Shown here: positions 23,720 to 37,600 of the stretch, piece after piece
Numbering within the stretch: the stretch's first letter is position 1
Layout of the letters: each line of letters starts with the position of its first letter
Origin: Morella rubra
Lineage: Eukaryota > Streptophyta > Magnoliopsida > Fagales > Myricaceae
DNA length: 64,000 bases
Assembly (NCBI GenBank): GCA_003952965.2
Contig: CM025853.1
Span: 31,872,615-31,936,614 of the forward strand
Direction of reading: 5' to 3'
Translations under genes and position numbers: made by a program
The notes under the pieces: model-generated
Told to the model about the DNA's origin: nothing
Database searches by the model: none
What the model saw: only the letters and a program-made list of their open reading frames with translations

Positions 23720-23890
23720 CATGAAGACAGGAGCAAGGTAGTATTTGCCTTGAAGGTACTCAAACGACACTGTAGTCAAACACACTATCAGCTCAAAAGA
23801 TGCCATAAACCAAGGCATAATTGAAATGGCTCAAGAAACCTATAGAGGAAATTCAAAAATCTAAAATTCTTTGTGTGGCTGTAATCTCAT
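23720..23890 (-). pseudogene. Decayed RCA-like exon 2 fragment
   Basis: The stretch starting ATGAAGACAGGAGCAAGGTA aligns with exon 2 and adjoining intron 1 of the RCA-like gene (16293-16440), with many substitutions and small deletions. No other RCA exon is found beside it. It shows that the RCA and RBR repeats were once linked in a longer array. Confidence 0.65.
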
Positions 23891-24821
23891 GTACTTTCCT
23901 TATTTTTATATGTTTGAAGAGTCAGTGAAGTAGTAAAATATGGTCAACAACAAATCATCCAACTCCTAAAAAATAGTAATCTCGTTTCGAAAATCATCCA
24001 AACTCCTCCCCCACTCAAATATCTCGTCACTAAAACTTAACTTTCTCTCCCTTGAAAGCTTCCCTTCACTTGTGGAGGACTTTCCTCTTCCGCTAAGGTT
24101 GCTCCTCTCCCTCACTCTGTTCAAAACTTCCATATTACGATCTCGAATTTTTTTATTTATGTCGGTTTAGGGATAGAAGGTTAGTCTTAAACATCTCATC
24201 CAGGGGCTGCACAAGGTTATAGACACCTAAATTAGGGAGTCCAATTATTTTTTAAATAGTATATTAAAAATTTTTAATGTTAACCTCAAAAATTTAATGT
24301 TAAGTATATTTTTTGTTAATTTTTTTATTCTAAAAAGAGGCCTATTAGATCTCTTTTTTCTATATGAAGAAATTTTTCAAAACTAAAATAATGAAATCCT
24401 ACTTACTAAGACTATGATGCAATAAGATTAAATAGATTAATCATATTATCAATTGAAAATGATATATTAGAATATAAAGTTTTGAATTTTATAGCATTAA
24501 GCTAAGTATGAAGAAGTCTGCTTAGGATATACAACAAGATAGGTTTCCTAATAAGATGGGAAGGGAACTGGGCACCGACCTTTGATTTATATAGAGTTTC
24601 TGATGTTAAGAGCCCTGCAGTCGGCACTAGTTGGCGAGCCCATATCAGGGGGAAAGTAGAGAATGCAGAATACAGAATGCAACACCCTTTTAAATAATTG
24701 ACATTCTTGTTTCTTTGCTAAGATTATGATTTCTATCATACTAATTGGGGGCATTCTATCAAATTATGGTACAGATTCACTTCTTTTGAGCGTAGCTGTA
24801 ATCCTATTTTAATTTGGAGAA
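23891..24821. other. AT-rich intergenic sequence
   Basis: I see no gene. Landmarks such as GGGCACCGACCTTTG near 24570 recur in the noisy block near 37067, which helps to trace the repeat unit. Confidence 0.4.
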
Positions 24822-25192
24822 TAACACTATACATTTTTTCACCCTGTACCGAATCACCATATATTTTACATTTTGCACCCTAAACTACACACTTTGACAC
24901 ATTAAACTAAAAGTGATTGCATTTATGCACCATTTATTAAATTTTATTAAAATGACGTTAATGCCCTTAGATATTTGTTGTCGATTCATTAATTTCTCAA
25001 GGTATTATGTCAAAAGAGGGTGCAAAGTGTTTAATATTAGTAGTGTAGTGTAATGTGTCAAAGTGGGTAATTTAGGGTGCAAAGTGTATAATGACATTGG
25101 AGTTTGAGGGTGCAATCTAAAAGATGGTAGTTTTGGTTACAAAAATTATGTACTTATTTCCGGTAGTTGTGGGTGAAAAATTATATTTTTCC
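24822..25192. mobile_element. MITE with long inverted ends
   Basis: The arms are inverted repeats: CACCCTAAACTACACACTTT near 24878 pairs with AAGTGGGTAATTTAGGGTG near 25063. The outer ends (ATTTTTTCACCCTGTACCG and the inverted CGGTAGTTGTGGGTGAAAAA) also pair. It is non-coding. The equivalent positions of degraded repeat copies near 33970-34065 and 37285-37325 lack it, which supports a true insertion. Confidence 0.7.
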
Positions 25193-26420
25193 CTTTAAAT
25201 TTTTAGGTGGTCTGAAATTGTATAAAATATGGTTCTTCATTCAGTCCTGTTTCCAGAGCGAGTGGTACACTACAGTTTTTATTACCCTTGTCAAATATGG
25301 TTATATATCTTCAGCACCATGAATTCCCTGGAAAGTAACCTGCTACAACTGAATAATATGCATGAGCAAATTCTCTCACAACTTCTATTACTCTTTTTTT
25401 TTTCTCTACTTGTTTTCATTTCTGCATAACCAAATAAATTTTATATCAATCCAGCTCCACAGCTCCACTATGCTCGGAGCGCTGTAAGAATTGATCATCA
25501 TACAACGACCACGGATATGCGACCTCCTCGGATCAATTAGAGAGCGAAAAAAATCAGATCCCTCGTCGTGTTATCGCATCTTAGCTGTCTCACAATAATG
25601 TGCCATAAGGCTTACTGCGAGCCTGCAAAATCTGCACACTACGCGACAACCAACCGCAAAGACCTTCCTATTCCCGAATGACCTAACTGATCTTCGACGA
25701 GCTATACCGGTGTCCTTAGAATCTTACGTCATCGATGTGACAGGAGTCCGCGGTTGCAGGGGGGGCGGCCCTGCGGCAGGCGCCCCTAGTTGGACCTAGG
25801 CCAAAAAAAGAAATTTAACACAGATACAATTTTTTTTTTTTATTGTATAAAAAAATATTAATCAGTCAAATGTGATATTATATGCGCGATAAGTCTATGC
25901 TCTCCTCGTTCCCGTGGAGGTCTAATAGCGCTACCCTTACGCCCAACGTGCCTGATTATCCTAACCTAGAGGCGCAATAGCCAGCAAGGGGCGGCTCCAT
26001 GGGGGGAGTCCATTCATGTCTCGTGTGTCAACCATCACACAGGGCACTCATGTGCGATGCATCACCCTCTCCTGTTAATACACGAGTAGTGCATACTCCA
26101 TAGATTACTCGATGTAGGCTACGAAGAGTAAAGCCACTCTGCAACGCATAACGCTTCCAGAAGCTTATGTGTGCTGGATCATAGCCACGTCGCAATTAAC
26201 AGCTTGAGTGATATTCTTCTAAGTTAATGTCACTTGCTCAGGGGAGATCCGTGTGAATCTTCGACTCGGATGTTGAGAGATGATACAAAGTCACATAATG
26301 TCAAGGATAATGGACAGTCTTGCAACCACAGACTTTCAAGAAATTTCCTAATAACTAACATCCTTACTACTAACAGACATTCTAAGAGCACACGATCCAG
26401 TGAAAAGCGCGACATAAGGC

Positions 26421-27075
26421 CGCCAATGTAGCAGCAGCATATCTCAATGTAACTTCTTGCTTCCATAAAAATCTAAATCTCTCGCGCCACCCCGTGAATC
26501 TTCTCTCGACGTCATTTGGTCTTCCCGCCGTGCCACTGCCATGCCACACTGGCGAGCGACCACCTGCCATCCCCGCCCCCGACTTTCTACGAGCTCATAT
26601 ACTCTTAGAATAAGCTGCGTGGCGACCGTTCATACATGTTACTGTGCTCCGAGTCCTCAGACGTAAAGAGGAGCATATAGACACTCTCTCTGTGTGACCA
26701 TTTATCAAATGCTCGTACCCTTCATCATTATACGCTTCTATATTCTCACAGGACCGTGTCAAGTTACATTATGAATGATCCACCACCGGCATAGTGCGCT
26801 CCGAGGCAGTTTGGTTCACGGTGTCCGGAGTGTGATAGATATCACCAGTCAACTGGAACTGAATCTCAAGGACCAAGTAATTATATGATTGTAAGACCCC
26901 TTTCAGCCTCGTTTATCATGACGTCCTGATGCTCACATGTTATTTTAAATTAATTTCGTGCGCAACCTAATTTAACTTTCTTCCATTAATACTTAATCTT
27001 CTGACTCTGCCTCTTGCCTAAGCTCCTCATGATAATGTCACATTGCTCAAGTATCGCTCCTCCCCTCGACTCATC
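26421..27075 (-). pseudogene. Degraded RBR unit trace 1
   Basis: Landmarks of the RBR 3' region recur here in order: CTCAATGTAACTTCTTGC and CTCTCGCGCCACC (compare 21953-22000), then a diverged match to 22250-22320 near 27000-27070. No reading frame survives. Confidence 0.45.
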
Positions 27076-30000
27076 CTTATCACTTCCACTTTCCAACTCT
27101 GTGATACCCATTCTTTTGCTTTCAGCCATAAATCTTATCCCAGTCTTGTGTAACTGCCCTAGGCTATGATCAAATGCTTTCAAGTCACGACAGACCTGTG
27201 ACTGTCTGGTTACTAAATTGGGCAAAATATTCGAGCTTGAGATTGGTAGAATTCCCTGTAGCCGAGGATTACAATGGCCACATGTTGCGTGATTGCGGCG
27301 AAATAGTGTTTGTCAACTTGGCGAACTCTACGGTCGAAGGACCCCAAAATATAAACAGAAACCGGCACTAAGCCGGACTCTCCTAGTTGCCCCGGGGCCC
27401 CCGCAGTATCTTGAGGCTTATTTTTTTTTCTATCCACCTCAATCTATATAGAGGTCTGTGATTCATGTTGTGGGTGTCCCGTCGTAATTGTGCGGGTTAA
27501 AACTCTTTCCAGTCATTGATCTAATATGCCAATATCTGTCGACCCTATCGTAAGTTCTCTCCGTTCTCCTCGAAATCATTAATCGATGCTAGTGATATAT
27601 AATGCATTTGATTTAGAATCAATATAAACATTTTCTAAGACAGTAAAGAATGTTCGAACTAATTTCCTAATGCTAATTTAATATTATATAAGCCCTAAGC
27701 AGGGTTAAACTTGGCTCTTTTTAGATATTCGACATTCTTCCATTTTGCAAATTGCTATATCTTGAAATTTGCGTTTTTTCTTACATATAAAGGTTTATGT
27801 CAAATTTATTTTGTTTATTGGTGTTTTACTTATGGGGTTATAGGTTAGAGCTTGGAGTTCTGTTTCATTTTTTATATTTGCTCTGACAACCATCCCTCGT
27901 TAATGTTATTGTGCACCTTCAATTTTAATGTGCAATAAGTTTTAAGGATTCAACCTTGTTTGGCCCTATGCATAACATTAGGAAAGATAACCATGCCATT
28001 GCTATTTCATCATAGGTAATACATGACGTTATATTATCCGAGACATATTCATTTAGTGGAAGATCGATGGATGATATTGCGTCTCAACTTCAACGATTAA
28101 TAAATTTGACTGTATATCGTCACTTCTAAGGCCTCTTGTTAGGTACTAGTCAATCTATACCCTTTTATGTAACAGGCTTTTTTCTTGCAGATTTCTCTTG
28201 CCCTTTCTTCATTTCTCCCTGATTCCTTTATAGACGGCATATACCCTATTACCAGTTAATCTTATAGTAGACTCACCCAATTTTTACTATATGATGCCGA
28301 GTATCTCACATCACTTACCTAATATCGAATTGCGATCTCATTAATATCAAACGCTTTTTCTATTAACTCCAAGAGGTACACCGGCTCCTTATTATGCATA
28401 TTAATGTCTCGACCCCTCCTGATTATTCGTAACTTTGCTCTTTTTCCTCGTCTTTGCGTTTACATATTCTTCTTTGTTATATTTTCTTGTATGTGACTAT
28501 TTCTCTTCCCATTTATTCACTAGCTTTCAGATTTGTTTAAACATTTTGTAATTAAAATTATTTAGTTCTGTACTACATTTGTTATTATATTGTACTCTAT
28601 TATGTTCACTATTAATTTTACTTGGTTTCAGGATTGCGTTCTCTGTTGTCCACAACTCAATGCAGACCGCCACCTACACCGGTCAAAGCATTGGCATTTA
28701 ACTAATTCGCCTTTGCAACATCCCTTGATTGCCATGCATCATGGTGTAATCTCTGTTGTTGTTGGTTATTTTGTCGGGTATGCGCTTGGGCACCTTCGCG
28801 GTAATTGCAGTGCGTGTCATCGATCGATGGATTCACGGCGCTTGCAATTCTCGTCGTTCTACCTTCGCACTCTCAGAATCTTACTCAATTGGGAGCCATA
28901 TACGCTCTAGGGCACTTGGGCAGCTTTGCTCCTCGGGGAGTTCCCTCGGCTCAACTATTTTTCGCGCTGTACTCGGGCATGATCGTGCACCTCTTCCTAT
29001 CCTAGAGTGCTGTACCCTATTTAACTATCCTTCCTCCCAATACTCACAAACCAAATGATCTATCCTGCTCCCCCAAACGGTAATCATTTGCTATTCCCAT
29101 TTTTCTTAGTTGGCTCTATAGTTTTTCTTTGGCAGACATCTCAAATTCTTGCCCCGCTTTGTCTCTTTGCACTTTTAAAAGTGCTGAATTTCATCGGAAG
29201 CTTTGCTTTCTTATCTGGCCCCTTGCCATTTTCTCTTTGGGGTTTTCCCCTTGTCATGTTTCTCCCTGGGTTTCTTTTTTCCCATCTTCGTTTTTGATTT
29301 CTTACTTTTTGCGCATGCCCTTTCCTCAGGAATCGTTCTGTTTATCCAGCAGGTCCTTACCTCACACTCAAGCAACCTGACGTAGGCTGGCATGTACTGT
29401 TTGCCGTTTCGTGTGTTTTTTACCGTGAGGTCACTCTTTCGCAGCCCCTCATCCCCCCTTCCGACCCCTCAACTTACGGTTTTCAAAAGCGTTGAAGTTT
29501 GCCATTCCTCTTCCGCTATTCTGCGCCCACGACGTTACCACGCTGCGTTTTGCCAGCCTGAGCACCAGCAGAAGAGCCCCACGGACTAACTCCCCGATCC
29601 CCGGCTACTCGCGCTCTCTTCTCGGGCGCCCTTACCTCATGCCGAGCACCTGCAGGCTGTATGAATGGCTCAATCCACTTCCACCTTCCGTGGCCATCTG
29701 GAACTACTGAGTGCAACATGGCTTGAAAATAGGTAGCCTATTCCCGATACCCCGGATCACTGCCGGACCCAAATACTAAGAGCAATTCCTCCAGTGTGCT
29801 TCGATCCTTTACTTTCGTTTTCCCACGAAATGGGGAGCGTCGGCTGTCTTAACAAGCGCACGAAAATCTGCGTTGTTTTGTCCCTCTGTCCCACAGCATT
29901 TCTCTTACTTTTTAATAATCATATGAGCATGCAATACTTATGCGGAATATCACAATAGGCCTGGCATAATTTGTGTATACGCGGACCGCAAGCTTGTAAG

Positions 30001-33000
30001 ACCGCGCCGCCGCTGCGGTAATTGGCGCGGCCGTCCTTCCGTCCATCCCCCCCTGTCAACCTGGGGGGGACTTTTCTGAGCTGTGCTTGGTGCAACCTTC
30101 GGTCAAGCCGCAAGCCGCAAGTCTTTTGCGCTCTTACGTTGTCTTCCCTATTTCAGGCCTGCACAAGTTGCTTTTCTACTGGGCTGGCTTTGCTTCTCGC
30201 TTGCCCTCCTCTAGTGGCGCACCCCTTTTCAACTTCTGAAGATTAATGTGCCCTATGTCGCTCAGCTAGCGGGCCATCCCCGTCCTCGCAGTCTCGCTAC
30301 TAAGAATGTCCTCCTTCTCGCTTATATCTAAGTGACACAGGCAAGCCCTGCTATCCGGCTGTCGCCCAACACTCTTTCTTGGCCTCAACGGTCACGCCCG
30401 CTGAATGTGGAACTCAGCATCCAGCCCTGCCGGCAGTCTTCCTCAAATTTCTTCTCGTGTCTCTCATCCCTATCCCTGGGACGCACGACAGTCGAAGGTC
30501 TGGTGCGCCGAGCCGGGGGGGCAGACTCCTTCCCCAATCCCACACTCATTCTCATCGCCTTGCTTTAGTTTATACACTAGCCGCGCATCCCCCCCACCCA
30601 ACGCAAGGAGCCCGGTCCACGGTTATCGGGCCGCTCTTTTGCAATCTCCACTTCACCAGCTTAGTCTCTCACCGCGCTCGTGTGCCTTTTCGTTGTTGGG
30701 CTGATTTATACAGGTGCACTTCCGGGTCTGGCGGACCGGCGCGCAGCAGGCCACTCGACCGCCGCCCAGTGCAAGTTAGCGCGAACGAAGGGCCGGGGGA
30801 GTCGGGGGAGCTCGGCGGATTGGGCTCCTCTGCGTTCCTGGTTGCCAACCCGCGTTGCATTCCCTGTCCGCGACCCGCGTGAGCATGGCTCATGGCCACT
30901 CCCGTGCTTTTAAACTTTTTTGGAGTTCTGCTGGGTGCAATCAATTTACCTATCATTTGCCCACCACGGGGGCGCACCGGTGCCACGTCCAGTGGGAGTT
31001 GTCAACCACTTGTGTGGCCAGTCCTTTCACAGCACGGAAAATCCCTGCAATGTGACGCATTTCGTCCCACCTTAATCACAGCCTAAATATTTTCACAACT
31101 GACCTCAGAGCAATTCAAACTACAATTGGCGAATAAGATCAAGGCGATGCTAAACTACTGTCACTTATGCCATCTTCCCATCCTGCGATCACAACGCAGA
31201 GGCTCTCGCTGACCAGATGAACCACTGCTTATCTAGAGTTTTCGATAGCTTTTACCACTCCCCTGCTCTCTGCTGATGTTTCTTCTTAAGCGATCGCCCC
31301 CACTTCCATTTTTCTCTGTCCCAGGCTCTCCGTACAGAAAATATGTTTCGTTATTTCTAAATTCACACCATCCTCAGCACTCAGGCATAGCCTATTCCGC
31401 TGCTCTCGATTATAGGCCAGCTACTTTTACTTCTGCTACACCTGGTTCTTTATATCTTGTTGAGCCATCAATTCATCGTAGTGTCAGAAATCGACGGGCT
31501 ATCATAGATCATTGCACAGTCACAGCGTGCTCCCTCAGAATTATGTACCAGCTACATGCCAATCAAATCCGCAAGCACCCCCGCGTAACATGCCCAGACT
31601 TTAAACGTGGAACACCTCTTCTATGTTGCAGGACGCTACCATTCATGGATAGACCAAATGGAGTAGTGCAAAGTCGCGCTAAATCAAGGCCTACTTAAAC
31701 TTCAAGTTCTCACATCACTCACCTCAGTTTATGCGCGCCCACTTCCGTTATCAGTTTCTACCACATTGGACTTCACCACTCCACACTCTTGGGCTGAGAT
31801 ACATTACCTCTCCCCACGTCATATACATATCGCATCGTATCATTATAGTACGCAACTCCATACCAGAATGAATAGACTAGTACAAAATAGTGAATCCGCG
31901 CAACATCCCAGCGTTTCTCCTGTGTCACTAGCTAAACTTCAGATAGATAGCTTATATGATACACAGTCATGATCTTAATGTTGATTCGATCTTATATTAA
32001 GCAATGCGCTATCCGTATACACTTTTACCACTACTCCTAGACGCACGAAGTCTCTCGAAACTTTGCATTTGCTACATCGTCGTCTACCCCTTTAGTGTTG
32101 GCTGGCAACGTCTCACCGCCGAAATCTCCTAACGCAAAACTCTTCTTTCTTGCTTTCTATTGTTTCCTCTTTTGCCGGGCACCTTTCTCTTTTCTTCTAT
32201 GTTGATGCGTTGCAGACGATTTTCGTACATTTCTCTACTATACGATCCGTAGTGGGCGCCCAGGTGATTGCCTACTACCGAGTTGTGCCCAAATAAAGAA
32301 TATATAATATAAATAAATAAAACCTGGGTGGCCCCCCGATATCGCAGATCCTCTCTCGATTCACTAGGGTAGAAGCCCCACACGCGGAAACCTCTTTGCA
32401 GCCAGGACTTATCTCTCCGAATCTTCGTTAGAATCTCCGTTCTTGGGCGCCCTCCGTTTCCACGCGGGCACACCGTCCATACTTTCTCTTTGGTCATTAC
32501 TTTCCATTCCTGTCGAGGCTCGTCAAAGTCGTCGTGTTCTCTCGTATTTGGATATTCTTATTTCCTCAGATTACAAATCTCTGTTTCATGCCTATTTCAC
32601 ATAACGTGAGTTCGCTCCGTCCGCCATAGTATCTCCCATCGCGCGTAATACTGTTGCTTTTCGTATCCACTGGTGTGATAACTTTGCATAACGCTTCTCT
32701 TATCTTGCTCACTTCAACCACTTCAAGTTCTAGTCGGCCCTTAAGTACCATCTTAATATGTCCTGAGACTGATTCCAGTCCAGACAATACATCTCTTAGC
32801 TGCTACACCCCCATTCCTTTAGTTAGCCCACCGTTTCTATGCGCAGATCATCAGATCTACACTTTATTACTTGATTCACATCTATTGGCTCCGCCGCAAT
32901 TCATGTCACCATAGCCTCGCTATTCCTTTGAAGAAGCTCACGCACTAATTCGCATGTTTTTTCATTTTCTGCGACTACTCTCTCTCTCGCACCTCTCTGA

Positions 33001-33840
33001 TGTAGCGCAGTGGCCTCTGCCTCGGGTCGCGTACTTTTGGGCTGTTTTTGCAGCTTTCGCGCAGACGCGTTCCAATTTTACGTGTTTGCGTTTCCACTCT
33101 TTCGCACAGAACTCTAATGACCCCCGGCAAACTTGGGGCGATAGTCCGTGGCGGAGTCCTCTTAGTGACTCTTCCGCTGTTGCTGGGTTTCGACACCGGA
33201 GAAGCAACGCGTATCTTTGTTATTGCCATTCCGCGCATTGAATCTGTACTGTGCACCGCCGGTGACTGATCCTCCTTAGTCACTATTGTGCGTCGTATTA
33301 GTACATTGGCATGGGAGGCCCCGGGATGCTCCAGCCACCCGGGTGATATGTGTTACTACCCTCAGGTGGACTTGTTGTTTGTGCTATGGTGCCCTGGGAT
33401 TCCTGCGCTGGCACTTCTATTGCGGACCATCTGAACATCGAAGATCGCCGACTGCTTTCCATCTCGTCGTGTGGGCTGCCGCGCAAAAACTTGCAAACCC
33501 CCAGAGGTGAAACACGTCCACTGCCATTTCCTCTGCACTTCAATCGGGCGGGGGGGGGGGGGGGGCGCCCGTCGACACCCTGGTTATCGACCTGTACTAT
33601 GCACATCCGTGATACTGAATGGCCGTCCTCGAGATGATTTTTCATTATCAGGCACCCTCTCCCGTCCGTCCTTACACACGTAGCCGTCACGCTCTGACTC
33701 GCTATCCCCTTCGCCTGCATGTTCTCTTTACCTCGGTCCAACTTACATCCTAGTCTGGACTCCAAATGGCGTTTAATATTGCATTGACTTTCCAACGCTG
33801 CAGCGACCTCTGCCCATGTTCTTTTCCCTCACCAATCCTG

Positions 33841-34150
33841 TTCATGATGAACCCACGTCCGAAATATCCTGACTGTATAGAACGCGGGTCTTCAGTTGGC
33901 GCGCCAATGCCGGGGGCTCCCTCGGCGATGCGCATACCGGGGATGCCAACCCTTTACATCAGTTTGCCATTCTTGTTTCTTTTGCTCACGATTATGATCT
34001 ATCATACTTCGGGCCTTCTCCTCGGTAACGATTAATCTTTGTGCGCGTGCTTCCAATATTTTAGGTGGTCTGATATGTCTACACTCAGGTCTTCCTTATC
34101 GCCCGTTTCCGGCCGCGCGTCCAAGTTTTATTGCATGTATGCTCTCTATT
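33841..34150. repeat. Degraded RBR unit trace 2 (distal part)
   Basis: CATTCTTGTTTCTTTTGCTC near 33970 and TTTTAGGTGGTCTGATATG near 34062 match 24703 and 25202 of the reference unit in the same order. The spacing is shortened because the MITE at 24822-25192 is missing. Confidence 0.5.
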
Positions 34151-34439
34151 CTCGCACAATGGATTCCTGGACGTCTGTCACCACCGCAACTAAGCGACCA
34201 ATTCCCCCCACTTTTTCGTTTTAGCCTTAACCCAGTTGCTTTGTCGAAACCCCGTTCCAGATTCCCCACCCCAGTCATTTGCGCGACTCTGCCACTTTTG
34301 CGCCGCTTCCCGCCTTTCCGTCCCCCCCCCTCCAATCACTACCATCTTCGAGGGCACAGGCGGGCGCATCTACATGATCCATGGGGTCGTATCTGGTTGT
34401 GCAGAGGGATTTCTTAAGCCTGTGGCTTCTTCTTAGGCG

Positions 34440-37400
34440 CTGCTGCGGAATCCCTTAGCGGCGTCAGTTTGTCTACTGTCCAATCCCTGTTCTTTCGCAC
34501 CCCCTCTGCCTAACTCCTCCTGTCCTTCTCGCTTCCCTTCCTCTCTCGCGCCCCGACCACCCTATTTCCGCCCTTTCTCTCCATCATCGCCCACTGCGAA
34601 CACCTGCCCCCACCCCTTTCTACGATCTTTATACGGGTGCTTCCAAGTCTCTGCTAGCTCTCTGTACTTTCCGTCCCCTTTACTTTTCTGTCCGTTTGCC
34701 TGGATGGATCCGAAGCACCTGCTGATCATCTGGTGCACCTTCTAGCCCTTTTCACGTAGCTTTTGCCCTTGGGGGGGCCCTCTCATCTGCTCTACCTTGT
34801 CGCTCCCTCACCATTTCGATCGTCCCCCTCGCTCATTCTTCATCTCTGGCCTCTTCGACACTCGCACCCTGGAATGGCCGGCGTCATGCATGTGCACAGA
34901 CCCCCTTGTGGAGTCTGGGAACTCCGACTCACCTGTTCCCCTTCTTCAGTTTCATTCAGCGCAATGTGCCAACTCCTTGCCCGGCAGTAAAGCGTCTGGC
35001 TTTGCTGGCCCCAGAGCTCTCGGCTATCGCACTCTTTCCCCGCCTTCCAGCCGTCTTTGGGCCGCCGACTGGCTGCCAGCACGCCTTCTAGCCCCCTTGC
35101 CGTCCCATCGGGCCAAGACCGGTTCTGCTTGCTTGGCTCTTTGCAGGGCCCTATGTTTGCTCTGCAGTCCGCCCCCCGAGTGAATGCCTTCTCGTTTCTG
35201 ACCTCTGGTCCCTGTCATTTCTGTCCGCATCTTCAGCCCAGCATGCGCCTGCTTCCCGGTTTTTGTTCCCTCCCTGGCTTCTGGGTTTGGGACATTGGGC
35301 GGAACTTACTTGAGCGTTGCTGGTGGAGCAACTTCCTTGGACATCGGTGCCACCGGGATGGAGGCCGTTGTTTGCTCTTTGGGTTATCGGAGCCAAGTCA
35401 GCCCCTCTGCACCTCACTCTTCTGGTCCTTGGCTCCGCCAACTTCGGCACAAGCCTGTTCTCCTCATTTCTTCCATCCGCGGCAACTGGTAGAGTAATCA
35501 TCCTCTAGGCACAAGAGGCTGTTTTTTGTGCCTTTGCCGATTCTGCCCCACGATTAGTCCTTCTCCTTCTCTTCTCCCGCCCAAGTCCGAGGCTCGTCTC
35601 ATCTATTGGCGATGCTCCTCTAAGCCGGCGGCAAGTGCCCCTTTCCGAACCACCACCTTCTCTAACACGCCAGGACCTCTTGAATTGCGACGTTCGCGCA
35701 CTCCTTTAAGTGCGTTAAGTAGCAAGGGGGTTTCCTTTACGCCTTTTGGTCTTCCCAGGTTTCCCGGCGTCAGCGCCCGCGCTTGCCCTTTGTTTAACGC
35801 GCTTTTTACACGTCGGCTGACTCTAAGGTCCCGTCGTCTGGAGGTTGCCCCCCGTCCACATTGCTGTAACACTAGCCGATATACTTTTGTCGGCTGTTCA
35901 AGGTTGTTCTTCGTGTTCACCCACATTTCCAGATCAGGCCTTCACTTTAACTGTGACGCCGTCGGTGATCTTCACAGGATGTCCCCTAATGGCTTACCTG
36001 CCATTACTTCTTGCGCCTTGGCAATTTCCTAGCTCTTCTTCGAACCCTATCTCTTTTATCATTACTTTCTCTTTTCATTTTTTTTTTTACTTATTGGGTT
36101 TGGTCACCTACTCGCCTTGCTGTGCACTTTCTAATCGGTTCTTACTGCTCAAGCAGCATAGTCTAGTTTTACGCATGGTTGAGCCACAGCTTACATTCCC
36201 GCTACAATCTGACCACTACAGCTACCAACCCCACCCTGCGACAGGGGCAAACGTCGTCTTGCCTTGACGCTCTCCCCGACCACACTATCAGCTGCCACCG
36301 ATGCCAATTCACCCCAGGCATCAAACTGACATGGCTCCCAGCCACCTCACGCGGCGCTTCAACCAATCGCCCAGTCCATTGTTTTGGCATGTACTGTCTG
36401 CAATGTCCTTCTTTCGATGTTAACACCACCCTTCGTTGGAGTAAGTAAGTTTGTACACCCCACGCCGTCTTCCAACTTCTATCACGTTTTCCCTACTCTA
36501 ACCTCCTTTCCGACTCATATTCTCCTCCCTAACCTTAACTTTCTATCTCCCTGAGGCTACCCTCACTTGATGGCCAGCCTTCCCTCTTTCGCTGCAGGTT
36601 ATCGCTCCTCTTCGCTCACTCTGCTCACCGCCTTCCTATTTTGATCTCACTTTTTTTTCTTTTGTCGTTTCACCATCGGCGTTTCGTCTTCCAGCTCTCC
36701 AAGTCCGGGCGGCACCGCTGGGGGAAATTTATACCCTACTTCGCGCGAGCTCGCCTTCGCCTTTTTTCCTCGGTCATGTACAGTCTGCAAGCCAACTTAT
36801 ACGTTCACTACACTACACGCCTTCTGATTGCAGTTAGGTTTTTCATTCTTTTTTCTTCTATTTTTCTTTAAGCCGTTTTTCCACCACACTCACCCTCCTA
36901 CATCCTATCCCCTTGCGCACGACCCTTCACTACCTCGTCTAATTATCATTTCACTGTTAGCTCATAAGTTTTGCTTGGATAGGCCACTCCAGCAATCAGT
37001 CTGCAGTTGCTTAATTACGCCAGACCCGATTTCGGTTTCCTCAACTCCGCTGGGCAAATGGGCGGGCACCGACCTTTGCCTTGTATGCGTTTCTTGGTGT
37101 CCCCGCTTGCCAGTCGCCCCACAGTTCGCGCGCCAATATCAAGGGGGCCCAAGCCAAGCGAATGCCGAACCAGTGCACCACGCCCAGGCCTTCTTGTTTC
37201 TGGTTGCTAAGATTCTGGATTCTACCTCATCCTATGGGCTTCTCTCAAATTCTGGGCCGGATTCCCCTTCTTTTTGCGCGTAGCTGATCTAGCTGGCCCT
37301 TATTACCTTTTTTCGGGTGGTGTTCTGAAATTGTCTTATATGTGGTTCTTCACTTCGCTCTTTTCCAGGCCCCGTCCCAGTTTTTATTCATATAGGACAC

Positions 37401-37600
37401 CCCTGTCATGGTTCGCTATTTCGCCATGACTTCTGACGTACTAGGATATACCCCCCCAATAAGCTCCTCCTCCATACTCGTTCCATCCTACTATTTGTAT
37501 CTTTTCTTTTTTTCCTCTTATCAACACTCGTCCACAATTCAAATATTGGCACAGCCTCAGGTAGTGCCACATGAACACGATCTCGATCCTCTCACCCCGC
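34440..37600 (-). pseudogene. Degraded RBR unit trace 3, nearly full length
   Basis: Landmarks run colinear with 21.96-25.4 kb. They include the IBR-region block near 34790-34930, GTAAAGCGTCTGGC near 34989, GCTTCTGGGTTTGGGACATT near 35277, GATTCTGCCCCACGATTAG near 35539, CCTTTTGGTCTTCCCAGGT near 35742 and AATTTCCTAGCTCTTCTTC near 36024. Further on are GGGCACCGACCTTTGCC near 37064 and TCTGAAATTGTCTTATATG near 37324. No reading frame survives. It includes a trace of the RCA exon-2 fragment near 36240 and lacks the MITE. Confidence 0.65.

Noticed and set aside
30379-30882. 167-codon open frame, and similar long frames at 35526-36032 and elsewhere in the noisy block.
   Set aside because: They show no domain or codon pattern. 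Long frames are expected where A is depleted, and part of the block aligns to RBR sequence in other frames.
29000-33800. Search for a novel gene cluster in the densest set of open frames.
   Set aside because: No motif, splice pattern or homology could be seen on either strand. Composition and context point to unreliable sequence.
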